DNA of 64,000 nucleotides, taken from assembly GCA_963736715.1 (NCBI GenBank), contig CAVTQA010000027.1, forward strand, positions 248,001-312,000. Direction: 5' to 3'. The first letter of the stretch is position 1. Every line of letters starts with the position of its first letter. Below the pieces are notes generated by a model. That model was not told the DNA's origin. It did not search any database and was given only the letters and a program-made list of their open reading frames with translations. The DNA comes from AP-15 sp963736715. GTDB taxonomy: Bacteria; Pseudomonadota; Alphaproteobacteria; ATCC43930; CGMCC-115725. Of the stretch, positions 9,368 to 19,332 are shown piece by piece. A program made the position numbers and the translations under genes.

Positions 9368-9433
9368 GACGCTCTGGGGGAGGCGATGCAACTTGATTGG
9401 AACGCGCCCTCAGGGTAAGTCAGAAAGCGATGT

Positions 9434-12400
9434 TCAGACGGGTTCCGGTTCGGCGATGCTGAACACTTTGATCGAGCGGCTGATGCCTTTGAAGGCTTGA
9501 TCCCCGGCATCGCAGAGCGCGAACCCGTCACCCAGGCGGCGCGCGGTTTCCTCGCTGACCAAAATCGCGCCGTTCACCGCCGAGCCGCCGATCCGCGCGG
9601 CGAGGTTCGTGTTATAGCCGTTGGCGGTGAATGTCCAGCGCGTGCCCATTTGACTGTGGATCTTGCTGGCGCCGATCAGCACCGCGCCGGAATTGATCCC
9701 GATATTGATGACGATCGGGGGCCACCTGTTTCGGCGCTCGTTGTTGATCCTGGCCGTCTTCTCGCGCACCAAGAGCGCAGTGCGTGCCGCGGCACGTGCA
9801 TGGGCCAGCGGATCGGGGTCGCGGAACAGGATCATCAGCCCGTCGCCGGCGATCTCGCTGATGTCCCCGCCATTGTCGTGGATGTCGTCGAGGTAGCTCG
9901 AAAAATATGTTTCGATCAGCTCGTTCAGCTCCTCCGTGTCCAGTTGCTCGCTCATGTGAGTATAGCCGGCCATGTCGAGAAACAAGACCGAGGCATCTTC
10001 GTTGCGCATTTCGAGATCGGGATCGCCGGGATTGGTCTCGATCAAGCGCTGCAAGGTCTGCGGCACGAACTTGGAGAGCTGACCTTTGATGCGTTCCAGA
10101 ACCGCGATATTCTGCAGCGCAGCCTGCAATGTCGTATCGTTGTCCTTCAGGTAGCGGGACAGCCGCGCGTTCTCCACCGCGACGGCGACCTGCTGAGACA
10201 CAAGCTTCAGGGCGTTCAGCCGATCGGCGTCAAAAATGCCCGGCGCCAGGTTATTCTCGATATAGACGGCGCCGAGCGCCTCCCCTCTTTTCGACAACGG
10301 GACGCACAGAATGGAGCGAGGCTGCCGTTGCCGAATGTACGAACACGAGGCGAAGCGCGCATCGGCACGAGCGTCCTCGAGCGCCAGGTCGTGCCCCGTG
10401 CGCAACACGTAAGTGACGATCTGTGGGGACAAGTGCGCTTCCACCTCGATCGACGGCAGTTGGTGCAGCGGCACCTTGTGCTCGTCCACGTCGGCGGCAG
10501 CTTCGATATGCAAGGCGCCGGCCTCCATCGTGATAAAGAAGCCACGCTCACCACCGACGCTCTCGAGCACGAGCTTCATCAGCCGGCTGAGGCGGCGGTC
10601 TGCTTCGGCATCCGAGGAAAGTTCCACCGAGGCGCGCATTACCGTATCGAGGGCAATGAGGTCGCGCCGCTCGCCCGTCCGGCGATCCTGCGCGGCAGCC
10701 ACCTCGTTACGCGCCAGAGGCAATCCGGCCAGCAGCGGCGCTTGTGTTTGCGAGAGCTGCGTCACCTTCGCGCCGGCCCCCCAGCGTCCGTAAGCGGCGC
10801 TGGCCTCTTGCAGATAGGTGGCGGCGACCACGGGCCGGTTGCGGGAAGCAAAGTATTGCCCGGCAAGTTCGTTGGCGAGCGCCTCGATGTCGAGAAAACC
10901 GCCGCGTTTTGCGGTGGCGATTGCCTCGTCGTATAGCCGTTCCGCCTTTTCTCTGCGGCCTCTGCAAGCGGCGATCTCCGCCTCGAGCAGGAGGTGATGC
11001 GCCAAGAAGTTTTCCGGGGCGTTGCGCGCCCACCTCCGCAGCTTGGAACGGGAGCGCGAGAGACTGCGCAGCAGCGCACGCCGCGGCGAGGCACTGGTGC
11101 GCAACAACGCCGCGGCAGTCAGACCATAAAAGAAAAAATGCTGCACGACCATGATCTGGCCCGGAACATAATGAATATGGGCCTGCGAGGACCGTGCATA
11201 GCCGGCTGCCGCCTCATAATCGCCGAAGAGAAACGCCAATTGCAGCTTGATGACCAGGTAATACGAGATGGTCGTCATATTTCCGGCCGCGCGGAACTCG
11301 GCGACCGCAGCCTCCTCGTCGTAGTCCCGGTCGGCGAGACTGGTGGCTCCCGCGGTCTCGCCCTTTAGAGCGAGAACGTATTGCAGGCGAATGCGCAGGT
11401 TCGCGATCGCGAAGCCGTCCTTGGTTTGCCGGACGAAACTCTCGCGGCGCTTTGCCTCGGCATACACGTCGCCGAGCTCCGCGCCGCATGCGAGCTTGAG
11501 AAAAATAGTCTGGAGTATCGAGTAATTGGCGTATTGAACGTCGCCGCAATCCAGCGCCAGCCTCAGCGAGGAACGCAGCAGCTCGATGCTCGTCTCGATC
11601 GGCTCGCGCCAGAAATTGATGAAGCCGGCGAAAATCAGAACGATCTTGCAGCGCTGCACGATGTCGCCGCGGCGCTCGGCAAGGTCGATGGCCAACCGCC
11701 CAAACTCATGGCCTCCCTTGTAGTCGCCGAACAGCGCGCCCCGAATCAGGGCGTACAGCACATAACCGAAGGAAGAGGCGCCGGCGTTGCCATGGCGCAA
11801 TGACAGGCCGACGATCCTGAGCGCCGCGAGCGCCATAAGATCGGGATTGTGGAAATACGCCGCCGGGCAGATGCTCATCAGCAGACCGATGGTTGCCCGG
11901 TGGTCGAGATCGGTCATTGGCGGCAGTGACTGAAGAGCCTGGGCGCGGCGGCCACGCAGCAAGCACATCACCCGCCCGATCTCCGCCAGAAGCCGCAGCC
12001 TTGTCGGAGCACTCGGCAGCTTTTGGCGGAATAGCTGCAGCGCCTCGATCCCCATCCCGATTGCCTCTTCACTGGGGTCGAGCGCGGTACTGAGGAGGAT
12101 CTTTGTGTAATAGGCTTTCGACTTGTCGATCCTGGTCTTGGCGTTGGTAAGAACCTGCAAGAAAAGCTGGTTCGCCTCATCCATATGCCCGGTCACATAG
12201 GCGCACTCGAAACACTCGAGGTGGAGATCGAAGGCGAGTTGATAGACATCGTCCCAGGCATCCGCGGCCAAGGCGCCCATTCCGCTTCTGAAATAACCGA
12301 GTGCCGCATCGTAGGCGGTCGAATCCCGCGTCCGGCGCCCGGCGGCGAGGTTGAGGCGCGCGATCTCCTCGCGCTCCGCGGGCGCGGTCACCAGTGCCGC

Positions 12401-14680
12401 ACCCTCATTGAGATTATCGAGGACTTCGAATGGGGCAGCCTGCCGTTCTTCCGGAGGCAAGCCCGCCAGCAACATCCGTCCGATCCTCAGGCGCAACGCT
12501 TGGCGAGCCTCCGAGCGGATCAGCCCGTGCGCCGCCTGCTGGACCCGATCGTGGAGGAACTGGAAGGTCACGGCGGCCTGTGGAGCCGCCGCCACCTCGA
12601 CGGCGGTGTCCCGGACATCCACAGCATCGAGCTGCAGGATCAAACCTTCCCGTTCGGCCGCGAGAAGCGCATCAGCCATTGCCTCCTCGGTCGACCCCAT
12701 GACCAAGGCGAGCCGCGCCAGATCAAAGCGGCTGCCCATGCACGAAGCCGATTTGAGCGCTTCCCGGGTGAGCGGCGGCAGCCTGACGAACTTGCGGCTC
12801 ATCAGCTCGAGGACGTCCTCGGTAATACCCTGTGCCGATATGCGGCGCAGATCCCATACCCATCTGCCGGCCCGGTAATCGAACTCGATCAGCCCGTCGC
12901 GATGCAGGAACGACAAGAACTGGCTTATGAAAAAGGGGTTTCCGTCGGTTTTTTGGAAGACAAGCCCCGCCAGCCCCGAAATTTCCTCCGCCGGGCCCTG
13001 GAATGTATCCCGGAGCAGCTCTGCAACGTCGCACGGTTCGAGCCCGGCGAGCTCGACGCGACTGATCGACACATCGATGCTGGTCAAATCGTCCAGCCAA
13101 CGGGCAACGGGATCGTAACCACCGGTTTCGGTATTGCGGTACGCGCCGATCACGAGGAAGTGGCCGGACTGGGGATCGGTAACCAGCGTTCTCAGCAGCT
13201 CGAGCGAGGCCGGATCCGCCCACTGCAAATCATCGAGGAACATCGTCAGCAGGTGGTCCGCCCGCGCGAAGACTCGGACGAAGCGCCGGAACAGACGATT
13301 GAAGAGATTGCGTTTCTCTGCTGCCGGCAGCGTCTGGATCACTGGCTGGCTGCCGATGATCAGCTCGATGTCCGGAACGACGTCGGTGATCATCCTGCCG
13401 TTTCGGCCGAGCGAGTCGGCGAGGCGGCGCCGCCACAGCTGGAGCTGTTCTTCGCTGCCGGACAGCAGCTGCCGGGTCAACTCTCTGAATGCTTGAGCGA
13501 TAAAGGAATAAGGCTCGTTCTGTTTGAATTGGTCGAACTTGGCGGTAACAAAGGCGCCGCGATCGCGCGCCTCCGGCTCGATGGCCCGCACCAGCTGCGA
13601 TTTCCCGACTCCCGGCGCACCTTCCACTAGAACCAGTTCCGTCGTGCCGCGCCCCGCCCGCTCCAGTGCCGCCCGGATCGCCGCGAGGTGCCGCACACGC
13701 CCATAGAGCTTGCCGGGCATCCGTAATGCCGCCACGGCGTCGTGCGCACCTGGGATAATGCCGCCGATCCGGCCATGCGCGTGCCACTGCGTCAGGCATT
13801 CGCGCAAATCCATTTCCAGGCCTCTGGCCGTCTGATAGCGCTCTTCCGGCGCCTTGGCCAAAAGCTTCATGATAATCTTTGAGAACGGCTCGGGGATTTT
13901 ATGGTCGAGCGCGTGGGGCGGCAGCGGCAACCGGGCGAGATGCGCATGCAACAGTTCGAGCACCTCGGTACCGTCGAATGGCGGCCTGCCGGTGACGACC
14001 TGGTAGAGGAGCGCGCCCAAAGAGTAGAGGTCGGTGCGCGGGTCCGCGCCACGCGGAATCCTTCCGGTCTGCTCGGGCGCAATGTATCGCGGATCGCCTT
14101 GTGCCTGAGTGAGGGTCTGCGGCGCAGGCGCACGCTCGCCGGACCGCACAGCGAGCGAGAAATCGCCGACCTGGGTTTCGAGCGAGCGTAAGTCGAACCA
14201 CACGCTGTAGGGATTGAGGTTCTTGTGGATGATTTGGGCCCGGTGCAGCCCATCGAGGATGCTGGCGAGACGCACGGCGAATTCGAGGCAGAGAGCAATA
14301 CCCTGCCGTTCGATCAGCAGGATTTCACCTGCCGGCCTCAATCCGTTATCGGGAAGCACCAGATATTCGGTGTCACCGTGGCGCAAATGCGCCAGCGCCG
14401 ATAAAATCCCAGGTGATCGAAAGGATGCCCCAATATCATAATCGCGCTGCAGCGCCAGGAGGTCCTCGGCCGGAGGTGGTCGCGCCTTGGGTGTCTTGAC
14501 AAGAACTGGCGCGCCGCTTTCGATTCCTCTGCCCTGAAAGGTTATCATGCGGGCGTCGTCCCAGGCGCGCCCCAGTACCGTGTATCCCGGCACGAATATC
14601 CGCAAATCCGCGGCGCGATGATGCGGCGCCCCTACCATGGTTTGCTCGCGGTCAGTATTCCATAGAACCACAGCCCGCAT
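9434..14680 (-). CDS. Giant kinase-like / AAA ATPase / GAF / adenylate cyclase fusion protein
   Basis: This 1748-residue signalling protein has, in order: a Ser/Thr protein-kinase-like domain (about 30-300), an AAA_16-type ATPase with Walker A GAPGVGKS at 354-361, a long helical TPR-like region (about 750-1330), a GAF domain (about 1340-1520, ending VSQQVAVAVENARL) and a class III nucleotide cyclase domain (about 1560-1745) with metal-binding aspartates in VLFLDMAGYTHM and GDISEIAGDGLMILF and a late NLAAR motif. The kinase catalytic loop reads HKNLNP (152-157) and the DFG position reads DFS, so phosphotransfer is doubtful. The ATG at 14638 is an alternative start with less overlap onto the upstream methyltransferase gene. 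Confidence 0.92.
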   Translation of the reverse strand: MRAVVLWNTDREQTMVGAPHHRAADLRIFVPGYTVLGRAWDDARMITFQGRGIESGAPVLVKTPKARPPPAEDLLALQRDYDIGASFRSPGILSALAHLRHGDTEYLVLPDNGLRPAGEILLIERQGIALCLEFAVRLASILDGLHRAQIIHKNLNPYSVWFDLRSLETQVGDFSLAVRSGERAPAPQTLTQAQGDPRYIAPEQTGRIPRGADPRTDLYSLGALLYQVVTGRPPFDGTEVLELLHAHLARLPLPPHALDHKIPEPFSKIIMKLLAKAPEERYQTARGLEMDLRECLTQWHAHGRIGGIIPGAHDAVAALRMPGKLYGRVRHLAAIRAALERAGRGTTELVLVEGAPGVGKSQLVRAIEPEARDRGAFVTAKFDQFKQNEPYSFIAQAFRELTRQLLSGSEEQLQLWRRRLADSLGRNGRMITDVVPDIELIIGSQPVIQTLPAAEKRNLFNRLFRRFVRVFARADHLLTMFLDDLQWADPASLELLRTLVTDPQSGHFLVIGAYRNTETGGYDPVARWLDDLTSIDVSISRVELAGLEPCDVAELLRDTFQGPAEEISGLAGLVFQKTDGNPFFISQFLSFLHRDGLIEFDYRAGRWVWDLRRISAQGITEDVLELMSRKFVRLPPLTREALKSASCMGSRFDLARLALVMGSTEEAMADALLAAEREGLILQLDAVDVRDTAVEVAAAPQAAVTFQFLHDRVQQAAHGLIRSEARQALRLRIGRMLLAGLPPEERQAAPFEVLDNLNEGAALVTAPAEREEIARLNLAAGRRTRDSTAYDAALGYFRSGMGALAADAWDDVYQLAFDLHLECFECAYVTGHMDEANQLFLQVLTNAKTRIDKSKAYYTKILLSTALDPSEEAIGMGIEALQLFRQKLPSAPTRLRLLAEIGRVMCLLRGRRAQALQSLPPMTDLDHRATIGLLMSICPAAYFHNPDLMALAALRIVGLSLRHGNAGASSFGYVLYALIRGALFGDYKGGHEFGRLAIDLAERRGDIVQRCKIVLIFAGFINFWREPIETSIELLRSSLRLALDCGDVQYANYSILQTIFLKLACGAELGDVYAEAKRRESFVRQTKDGFAIANLRIRLQYVLALKGETAGATSLADRDYDEEAAVAEFRAAGNMTTISYYLVIKLQLAFLFGDYEAAAGYARSSQAHIHYVPGQIMVVQHFFFYGLTAAALLRTSASPRRALLRSLSRSRSKLRRWARNAPENFLAHHLLLEAEIAACRGRREKAERLYDEAIATAKRGGFLDIEALANELAGQYFASRNRPVVAATYLQEASAAYGRWGAGAKVTQLSQTQAPLLAGLPLARNEVAAAQDRRTGERRDLIALDTVMRASVELSSDAEADRRLSRLMKLVLESVGGERGFFITMEAGALHIEAAADVDEHKVPLHQLPSIEVEAHLSPQIVTYVLRTGHDLALEDARADARFASCSYIRQRQPRSILCVPLSKRGEALGAVYIENNLAPGIFDADRLNALKLVSQQVAVAVENARLSRYLKDNDTTLQAALQNIAVLERIKGQLSKFVPQTLQRLIETNPGDPDLEMRNEDASVLFLDMAGYTHMSEQLDTEELNELIETYFSSYLDDIHDNGGDISEIAGDGLMILFRDPDPLAHARAAARTALLVREKTARINNERRNRWPPIVINIGINSGAVLIGASKIHSQMGTRWTFTANGYNTNLAARIGGSAVNGAILVSEETARRLGDGFALCDAGDQAFKGISRSIKVFSIAEPEPV

Positions 14681-15519
14681 CTTAGCGCCTGGTATTGCCG
14701 TAGCGCGGCGACGACGTTACCGTGCTGCCGCCCGGAACGCAGACCCAACAGGTAAAGCGTCCAGTCGATAGGGGTGGCAATACAGGCGAGCTTGTAGAGC
14801 CGCCGCAATGAGCGCCGTGTCGAACAGGTGTAGTCGCGCAATTCCGCATCATGAAATCCGGCATTCCTCGCCGCCGCGAGATGCTCATCCGCAGTATAGA
14901 GGTCGGGGATCGCCCAACCCTCGAGCCATTCGCCGAACAGCGTTTGTGCGGTGCTGTCGCAGATGCGCGACGCCCGAACGTATTCCGCTACGACGAGACG
15001 TCCGCCCGGGCGCAGTACGCGAGCGGCTTCACTGTAAAAGGCAGCTTTTTCGGACGCATGGCAGAGGCTTTCGAAGGCCCAGACGACATCAAAAGAGCCG
15101 TCGGCAAACGGCATCGCGGTGTAGTCGGCCTGCACGAACCGCGCTTTGTCGGACAGCGAGCGGCGAGCCGCGATCGCGCGTGCCATTCGTACCTGGTGCT
15201 CGACGGTCGTGATGCCGACGGGATGGGCCCCGCGATGACCGGCCAGCCAAAGGCTGCTGCCGCCGAGCCCGCAACCTGCATCGAGCACCCGCTGCCCGGA
15301 ACCGATTCCGGCAATGTTGGCCAGCACATGGTTGCCGTTTTCTAAAGCGCGGGAGTGATTGTCTATGCCCTCTTCGTAATATCCAAAATGAAAAGCGAGA
15401 TTATTCCTGTTGTGCCATAAAAGCCGATAGTCGAGCCTGGTATGGTTGTAATATTCTACAACCTGGGATACGCGGCCATACGGCGAGGTTCGGCATCGCA
15501 TCTGGTTTTCCCTGCTCAT
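14632..15519 (-). CDS. Class I SAM-dependent methyltransferase (tocopherol/sterol MT-like)
   Basis: The 295-residue protein has SAM motif I (VLDAGCGLGGSSLWLA, about residues 78-93), the acidic-loop equivalent VGITTVEHQV, ARFVQADYTAMPFADGSFDVVWAFESLCH and the post-motif LRPGGRLVVAEY. The N-terminal stretch YYNHTRLDYRLLWHN and the overall spacing resemble gamma-tocopherol/sterol C-methyltransferases and related small-molecule methyltransferases. The substrate cannot be read from sequence. Its 3' end overlaps the giant cyclase gene, so the two are probably co-transcribed. It is divergent from the FadL-type gene. Confidence 0.85.
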   Translation of the reverse strand: MSRENQMRCRTSPYGRVSQVVEYYNHTRLDYRLLWHNRNNLAFHFGYYEEGIDNHSRALENGNHVLANIAGIGSGQRVLDAGCGLGGSSLWLAGHRGAHPVGITTVEHQVRMARAIAARRSLSDKARFVQADYTAMPFADGSFDVVWAFESLCHASEKAAFYSEAARVLRPGGRLVVAEYVRASRICDSTAQTLFGEWLEGWAIPDLYTADEHLAAARNAGFHDAELRDYTCSTRRSLRRLYKLACIATPIDWTLYLLGLRSGRQHGNVVAALRQYQALRCGLWFYGILTASKPW

Positions 15520-15817
15520 GCGCAGCCCCTTGCTCCGGACAGCTACGATCCCGTCTCGCGGGTCGGACTGAGTTACTTTGTTATATGGCCACTCGCCCGT
15601 CGCCGTCGGGTTGCATTTGCCCTATTAATTCCCTCGGCGGCGACTCTTCCACCCAATTCTTGGCCCGTGTCCGGCCGCAACCCTGCGGCAGGACCGATGA
15701 TCGACAATCCCCTCGGCAGTTGCACGACCGAAGAAATTTATTACTCTTTCGGGTTAGCGGCGCAACCACGTTAGTCATCCTGCGGCTGCAGTTGCATGTT
15801 TTCGGATCGGTAGCGGA
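15520..15817. promoter_or_regulatory. Divergent intergenic region
   Basis: These 298 bases separate the methyltransferase (minus) from the FadL-type gene (plus) and must hold both promoters. The stretch is less GC-rich than its neighbours. I see no convincing -35/-10 pair, operator palindrome or RNA gene. Confidence 0.45.
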
Positions 15818-17227
15818 ATGCACGACCGATACCCTGCGCGGGCGCGCCTCTCTGTAAGCCTCGTGCTCACGATCGGTTTGCTCGCGTGCTTTGCGCGGCC
15901 GGCCGCAGCAACGGACCTGTTGTCGTTCGAGGGGATCGGGACGGTGCCGCGATCGATGGGCGGTACCGCCCTCGCCTATGACGTCGGCGGCAGCGCCATG
16001 GCGAATAATGTCGCGACGATGCTCCTTATGCCGCCCGGCCAGTCCGCGGAGTTACAGCTCAACCTCGACGCGCCGAACACGCTCGAGGTTCATGATCTTG
16101 CGACAGGCGAAGTCGCGACGACGGATCGGTGGCCCGTGTTTCACGCCTATTACTCGCCGAACTTGGATTATGTCTGGCGAGCGGGCGATTTTGGCTTGGG
16201 GGTGGGCTTGTTCTCCGATGGGGGTGTCGGCACCGAATATGGCCACGACAGCTTCCTGTCCCGCACCCCATCCGGGATCGACACCGGACTCGATGTGTCG
16301 AGCAAGGGCCTCTTCCTGCGGGCTCCGCTTGCTGCGGCGTATCAGATTACTCCGGCGCTCGCGGTCGGCGGGGCCTTCGAGGGCGTGTTTACCGGACTGA
16401 GCCTCTCCGACCTCGGCAGCGCCGACCAGATCGCCGCATTGGCCGCGCAGGGCCGTGCCTTCGGGAGCCTGCTTCCGACGATCGGGCCCATCGTGGGCGC
16501 TACCGGCGGCGCCTATTTTTCTTTCAGCAGGCCGCCGGAAATCAAATTCGGCACCGACGCCTTCGGCATCAGTGGCCGTCTCGGGGCAACATATCGGTTG
16601 GATGAGGGCTCGATCCTCGGGATCAGCTATCGGTTCAGGACGCTGTTGCCGGACCTCTCGGGAACGACTGGAAGAATCGTTGCGATCTCGCCGGGCGGCG
16701 ACCAGATATCGCTGCCCGGCAGCTTCCGCGTTGCGGACTTCCAGCTGCCCGCCGATTTGGGCGTCGGTGTCAGTCATGAGTTGACATCGGATGTGTTGAT
16801 CGCCTTCGACTATCACCGCACATTCTGGAGCGGTGCTTTTCAGGAGCTAAAAATCAGATTCAAAGCGGATTCCGGCGGGGATATCGCGCTGAACATCCCG
16901 CAAGCCTATCGCGATGCCAACATTTTTTCGATCGGCGTTCAGTATCGCGCCTTGCCGCAACTCGTCCTGCGCGCCGGTGGCCAGATCTCCAATCAGGCGC
17001 TTCCCGGTAATCAATTGCTGGCCATTGCGCCGGTCATTACGACCGCCCACGCCTCGACAGGATTTACCTTCACAATCTCGGAGGGCGTCGCCTTCCAATT
17101 TGCCTACATTCACGCCTTCACTGCGAATGTGACGAACCGCTCGCCACCGAACGTCTCCTCGACGGCCCCGATCGGCGTCGTGCAGAACCAGGATAACTTC
17201 AGCCTCGGCTTGAGATTCCGGTTCTGA
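15818..17227 (+). CDS. FadL/TodX-family outer-membrane transport protein
   Basis: The 469-residue protein has an N-terminal signal peptide (hydrophobic core SLVLTIGLLACF, cleavage after PAAA). The mature start TDLLSFEGIGTVPRSMGGTA is typical of OMPP1/FadL porins, whose N-terminus plugs the barrel. Alternating beta-strand patterns run to the end, and the last residue is Phe, the usual barrel-assembly signal. Family members import long-chain fatty acids or aromatic hydrocarbons across the outer membrane. The neighbouring SDR could act on such a substrate, but the link is an inference. Confidence 0.9.
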   Translation: MHDRYPARARLSVSLVLTIGLLACFARPAAATDLLSFEGIGTVPRSMGGTALAYDVGGSAMANNVATMLLMPPGQSAELQLNLDAPNTLEVHDLATGEVATTDRWPVFHAYYSPNLDYVWRAGDFGLGVGLFSDGGVGTEYGHDSFLSRTPSGIDTGLDVSSKGLFLRAPLAAAYQITPALAVGGAFEGVFTGLSLSDLGSADQIAALAAQGRAFGSLLPTIGPIVGATGGAYFSFSRPPEIKFGTDAFGISGRLGATYRLDEGSILGISYRFRTLLPDLSGTTGRIVAISPGGDQISLPGSFRVADFQLPADLGVGVSHELTSDVLIAFDYHRTFWSGAFQELKIRFKADSGGDIALNIPQAYRDANIFSIGVQYRALPQLVLRAGGQISNQALPGNQLLAIAPVITTAHASTGFTFTISEGVAFQFAYIHAFTANVTNRSPPNVSSTAPIGVVQNQDNFSLGLRFRF

Positions 17228-17254
17228 ACGGCGCAGCCAGCCCCCGGCGCCTCG

Positions 17255-18259
17255 TCATAGCTTTATCAGACCGCCAGGCAGGTTCGGATCGTTGCGCATA
17301 GCCGCAACGATATCGGCGCGCACCTTGCGCGAGCGGCGGTAATACTGATGGCTCGCATCCGGCGGGCTCAACAAATTGTAGTCATTGACCTCGTCGCAAT
17401 CGAGAATTCGAAACCGCGCCGGCGGGTAGAGTGCGGCATCGGTCTTGTGAAGCGGGCCTTCGTGCCCCAGCCGCGAAATGAGGTTTACCGCTATGCTGAG
17501 ATAAAGAGCGACGTCCCGGACACTGTTGTAGATCGATATTCTCGGCGTGAGATCGGGCAGCCGACTCAGTCGCGCTGCCATCGGCAGCCCGAAACTATCC
17601 CACCGTTCGTCGGCCGCCGCCAGGAACACTTCGTCGAACAATCCGACGGCGGGATTGTTGTGGCTGAACCAGCTTTCCACCGCTGCCGCCAACGCGAAAT
17701 TACCCATGCTGTGGGCGAGCAGAAAGACCCGCCTTCCCTGGTTGCGCACCTGGGTCAACATCGGCTGAAGGTTCGCGAAAAAGCTCGCGATGTGGAAAGC
17801 CGAGCGGCTCGCCTGACTCTGGTCCCGCAGATAGTCGTCGGGGAGGAAGTGCGGCGGCGCCGCGATAAGCTGACCCAGGGAGGGCCAGCTGAAGGCGATG
17901 ACGGTGGTGTCGGCAGCGTTCGCGTCCGAGGCGGCGAACCACTCCCGATTGTAAGCCGCGCGGGCGATCGAATTCAGGAATGAATTGGCAAAACCGTGAA
18001 TGAACACGAGGATGTTCTTTCCCGAACCGACAATGTCCTGAGCGACCCCGGTTTGGAACCCACTCGCCTGGGGATTCGATATCGCGGCGATCGTGCCGCT
18101 GTCTTCGATAGCCAGGTCGGTCCCCTGAACAAAGGCCTCGGCATAGATGATCTGGCTCGGGTCCGTCGGCGGTATGATGTCGGCACCATAGCTGCGCCAG
18201 TCGGTCATCGGGCCCTGCGCCACCCGGTTGGTGGCAAAATACACCGTTAGGTCCGCCAT
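17255..18259 (-). CDS. DUF900-type alpha/beta hydrolase
   Basis: The 334-residue protein starts MADLTVYFATNRV, a common beginning of DUF900 hydrolases. It carries an oxyanion-strand motif ILVFIHGFANSF near residue 84 and the nucleophile elbow AHSMGN near residue 183. A C-terminal histidine in the DASHQYYRRS region may complete the triad. No signal peptide is visible, so it is probably cytoplasmic. It is convergent with the FadL-type gene and divergent from the SDR. The substrate is unknown. Confidence 0.85.
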   Translation of the reverse strand: MADLTVYFATNRVAQGPMTDWRSYGADIIPPTDPSQIIYAEAFVQGTDLAIEDSGTIAAISNPQASGFQTGVAQDIVGSGKNILVFIHGFANSFLNSIARAAYNREWFAASDANAADTTVIAFSWPSLGQLIAAPPHFLPDDYLRDQSQASRSAFHIASFFANLQPMLTQVRNQGRRVFLLAHSMGNFALAAAVESWFSHNNPAVGLFDEVFLAAADERWDSFGLPMAARLSRLPDLTPRISIYNSVRDVALYLSIAVNLISRLGHEGPLHKTDAALYPPARFRILDCDEVNDYNLLSPPDASHQYYRRSRKVRADIVAAMRNDPNLPGGLIKL

Positions 18260-18390
18260 CGGCTCCCCCGCACTTCCCGCTATAGCGATGCCCGGTGACG
18301 ATTATGCCGCATTCGCCGCTGGTTTGATTGACAAAAACCGTACAGCCCGCGACAACCGCAGCGAGGATGCGAAGCGAGGGAATGTGAGGA

Positions 18391-19311
18391 ATGGGCATGC
18401 TCGAAGGGCGGGTCGCGATTTGTACGGGAGCAGGCCGCGGGGTGGGCGCCGAAGTTGCCAAGCTGATGGCCGCGCACGGGGCCAACGTCGTCATCAATGA
18501 TCCTGGCACCAGCGGCAGCGGCGAGGGCTCGGACCAGACGCCGGCGCAAGAAATCGTCGACCAGATCAAGGCAGCGGGCGGCGAGGCGGTAGCCAATTAC
18601 GGCTCGGTCGCCAAATTCGACGACTGCCTGGCGATGGTGCAGCAGGCACGCGACGCTTTCGGGGGGGTGCACATCGTCTTCAATGCCGCCGGCATTCTGC
18701 GCGACAAGATGTTCCACAATATGTTTCCCGAGGATTGGCAGTCCGTCATCGACGTGCACCTGACCGGCCACTTCAACGTCAACCGGGCGGCGATAAACCT
18801 GTTTCGCGAGCAGAATTACGGGCGGATCATCATGGTTTCGTCGACCTCGGGACTGCTCGGCAATGTCGGCCAGTGCAACTACGGTGCGGCGAAGCTCGGG
18901 ATCGTCGCGCTGGCCCGTATCGTCGCGATGGAAAACGCCTCCAGAGGGATCACCGTTAACGTGATCTGCCCGTCGGCCGATACTCGGATGACCCGCTCGG
19001 TCCCGACCCCAAAGGACCCGCAAGCGGCGGCGCTGCGCGAGGAGCGGCTGCGCCGCAGTCGAGCCGACGCAATCGCCCCGCTCTGCGTCTTTCTCGCCTC
19101 CGAGCAGGCGAGCCAAGTCAACGGCCAAGTATTTCATCAGCGCGCCGGCGAACTGTCGCTCTACGGTCATATGCGGCCGGTCCGCATGGTGCATCGCCAG
19201 GGCGGCTGGACGCCGGAAACACTTGCCGAGGTTGCGATACCGGCGCTCGCTCCGCAATTCACCCCGCTCGGCGACGGCAGGGCGGTGCATCCGGGGCTGC
19301 CAATGGAGTAA
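18391..19311 (+). CDS. Short-chain dehydrogenase (hydroxyacyl-CoA dehydrogenase-like)
   Basis: The 306-residue SDR has the NAD-binding GAGRGVG motif, the NAAG motif (FNAAGILRD), and the catalytic Ser-Tyr-Lys set in VSSTSGLLGNVGQCNYGAAKLG. The insert around INDPGTSGSGEGSD and the C-terminal extension after residue 250 resemble the dehydrogenase part of multifunctional peroxisomal beta-oxidation enzymes, suggesting a (3R)-hydroxyacyl-CoA-type substrate. Two in-frame ATGs (18391 and 18397) share one purine-rich ribosome site. The VanZ gene follows on the same strand. Confidence 0.88.
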   Translation: MGMLEGRVAICTGAGRGVGAEVAKLMAAHGANVVINDPGTSGSGEGSDQTPAQEIVDQIKAAGGEAVANYGSVAKFDDCLAMVQQARDAFGGVHIVFNAAGILRDKMFHNMFPEDWQSVIDVHLTGHFNVNRAAINLFREQNYGRIIMVSSTSGLLGNVGQCNYGAAKLGIVALARIVAMENASRGITVNVICPSADTRMTRSVPTPKDPQAAALREERLRRSRADAIAPLCVFLASEQASQVNGQVFHQRAGELSLYGHMRPVRMVHRQGGWTPETLAEVAIPALAPQFTPLGDGRAVHPGLPME

Positions 19312-19332
19312 CCGCGCCGCGCAATTCGGCCC

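Noticed and set aside
9497..10936. 479-residue plus-strand frame opposite the cyclase C-terminus
   Set aside because: The minus strand holds GAF and cyclase motifs here; the plus frame is a shadow.
12185..13630. 481-residue plus-strand frame inside the giant cyclase gene
   Set aside because: Shadow of the minus-strand coding sequence; Arg/Gln-rich with no motifs, while the minus strand has a complete domain series.
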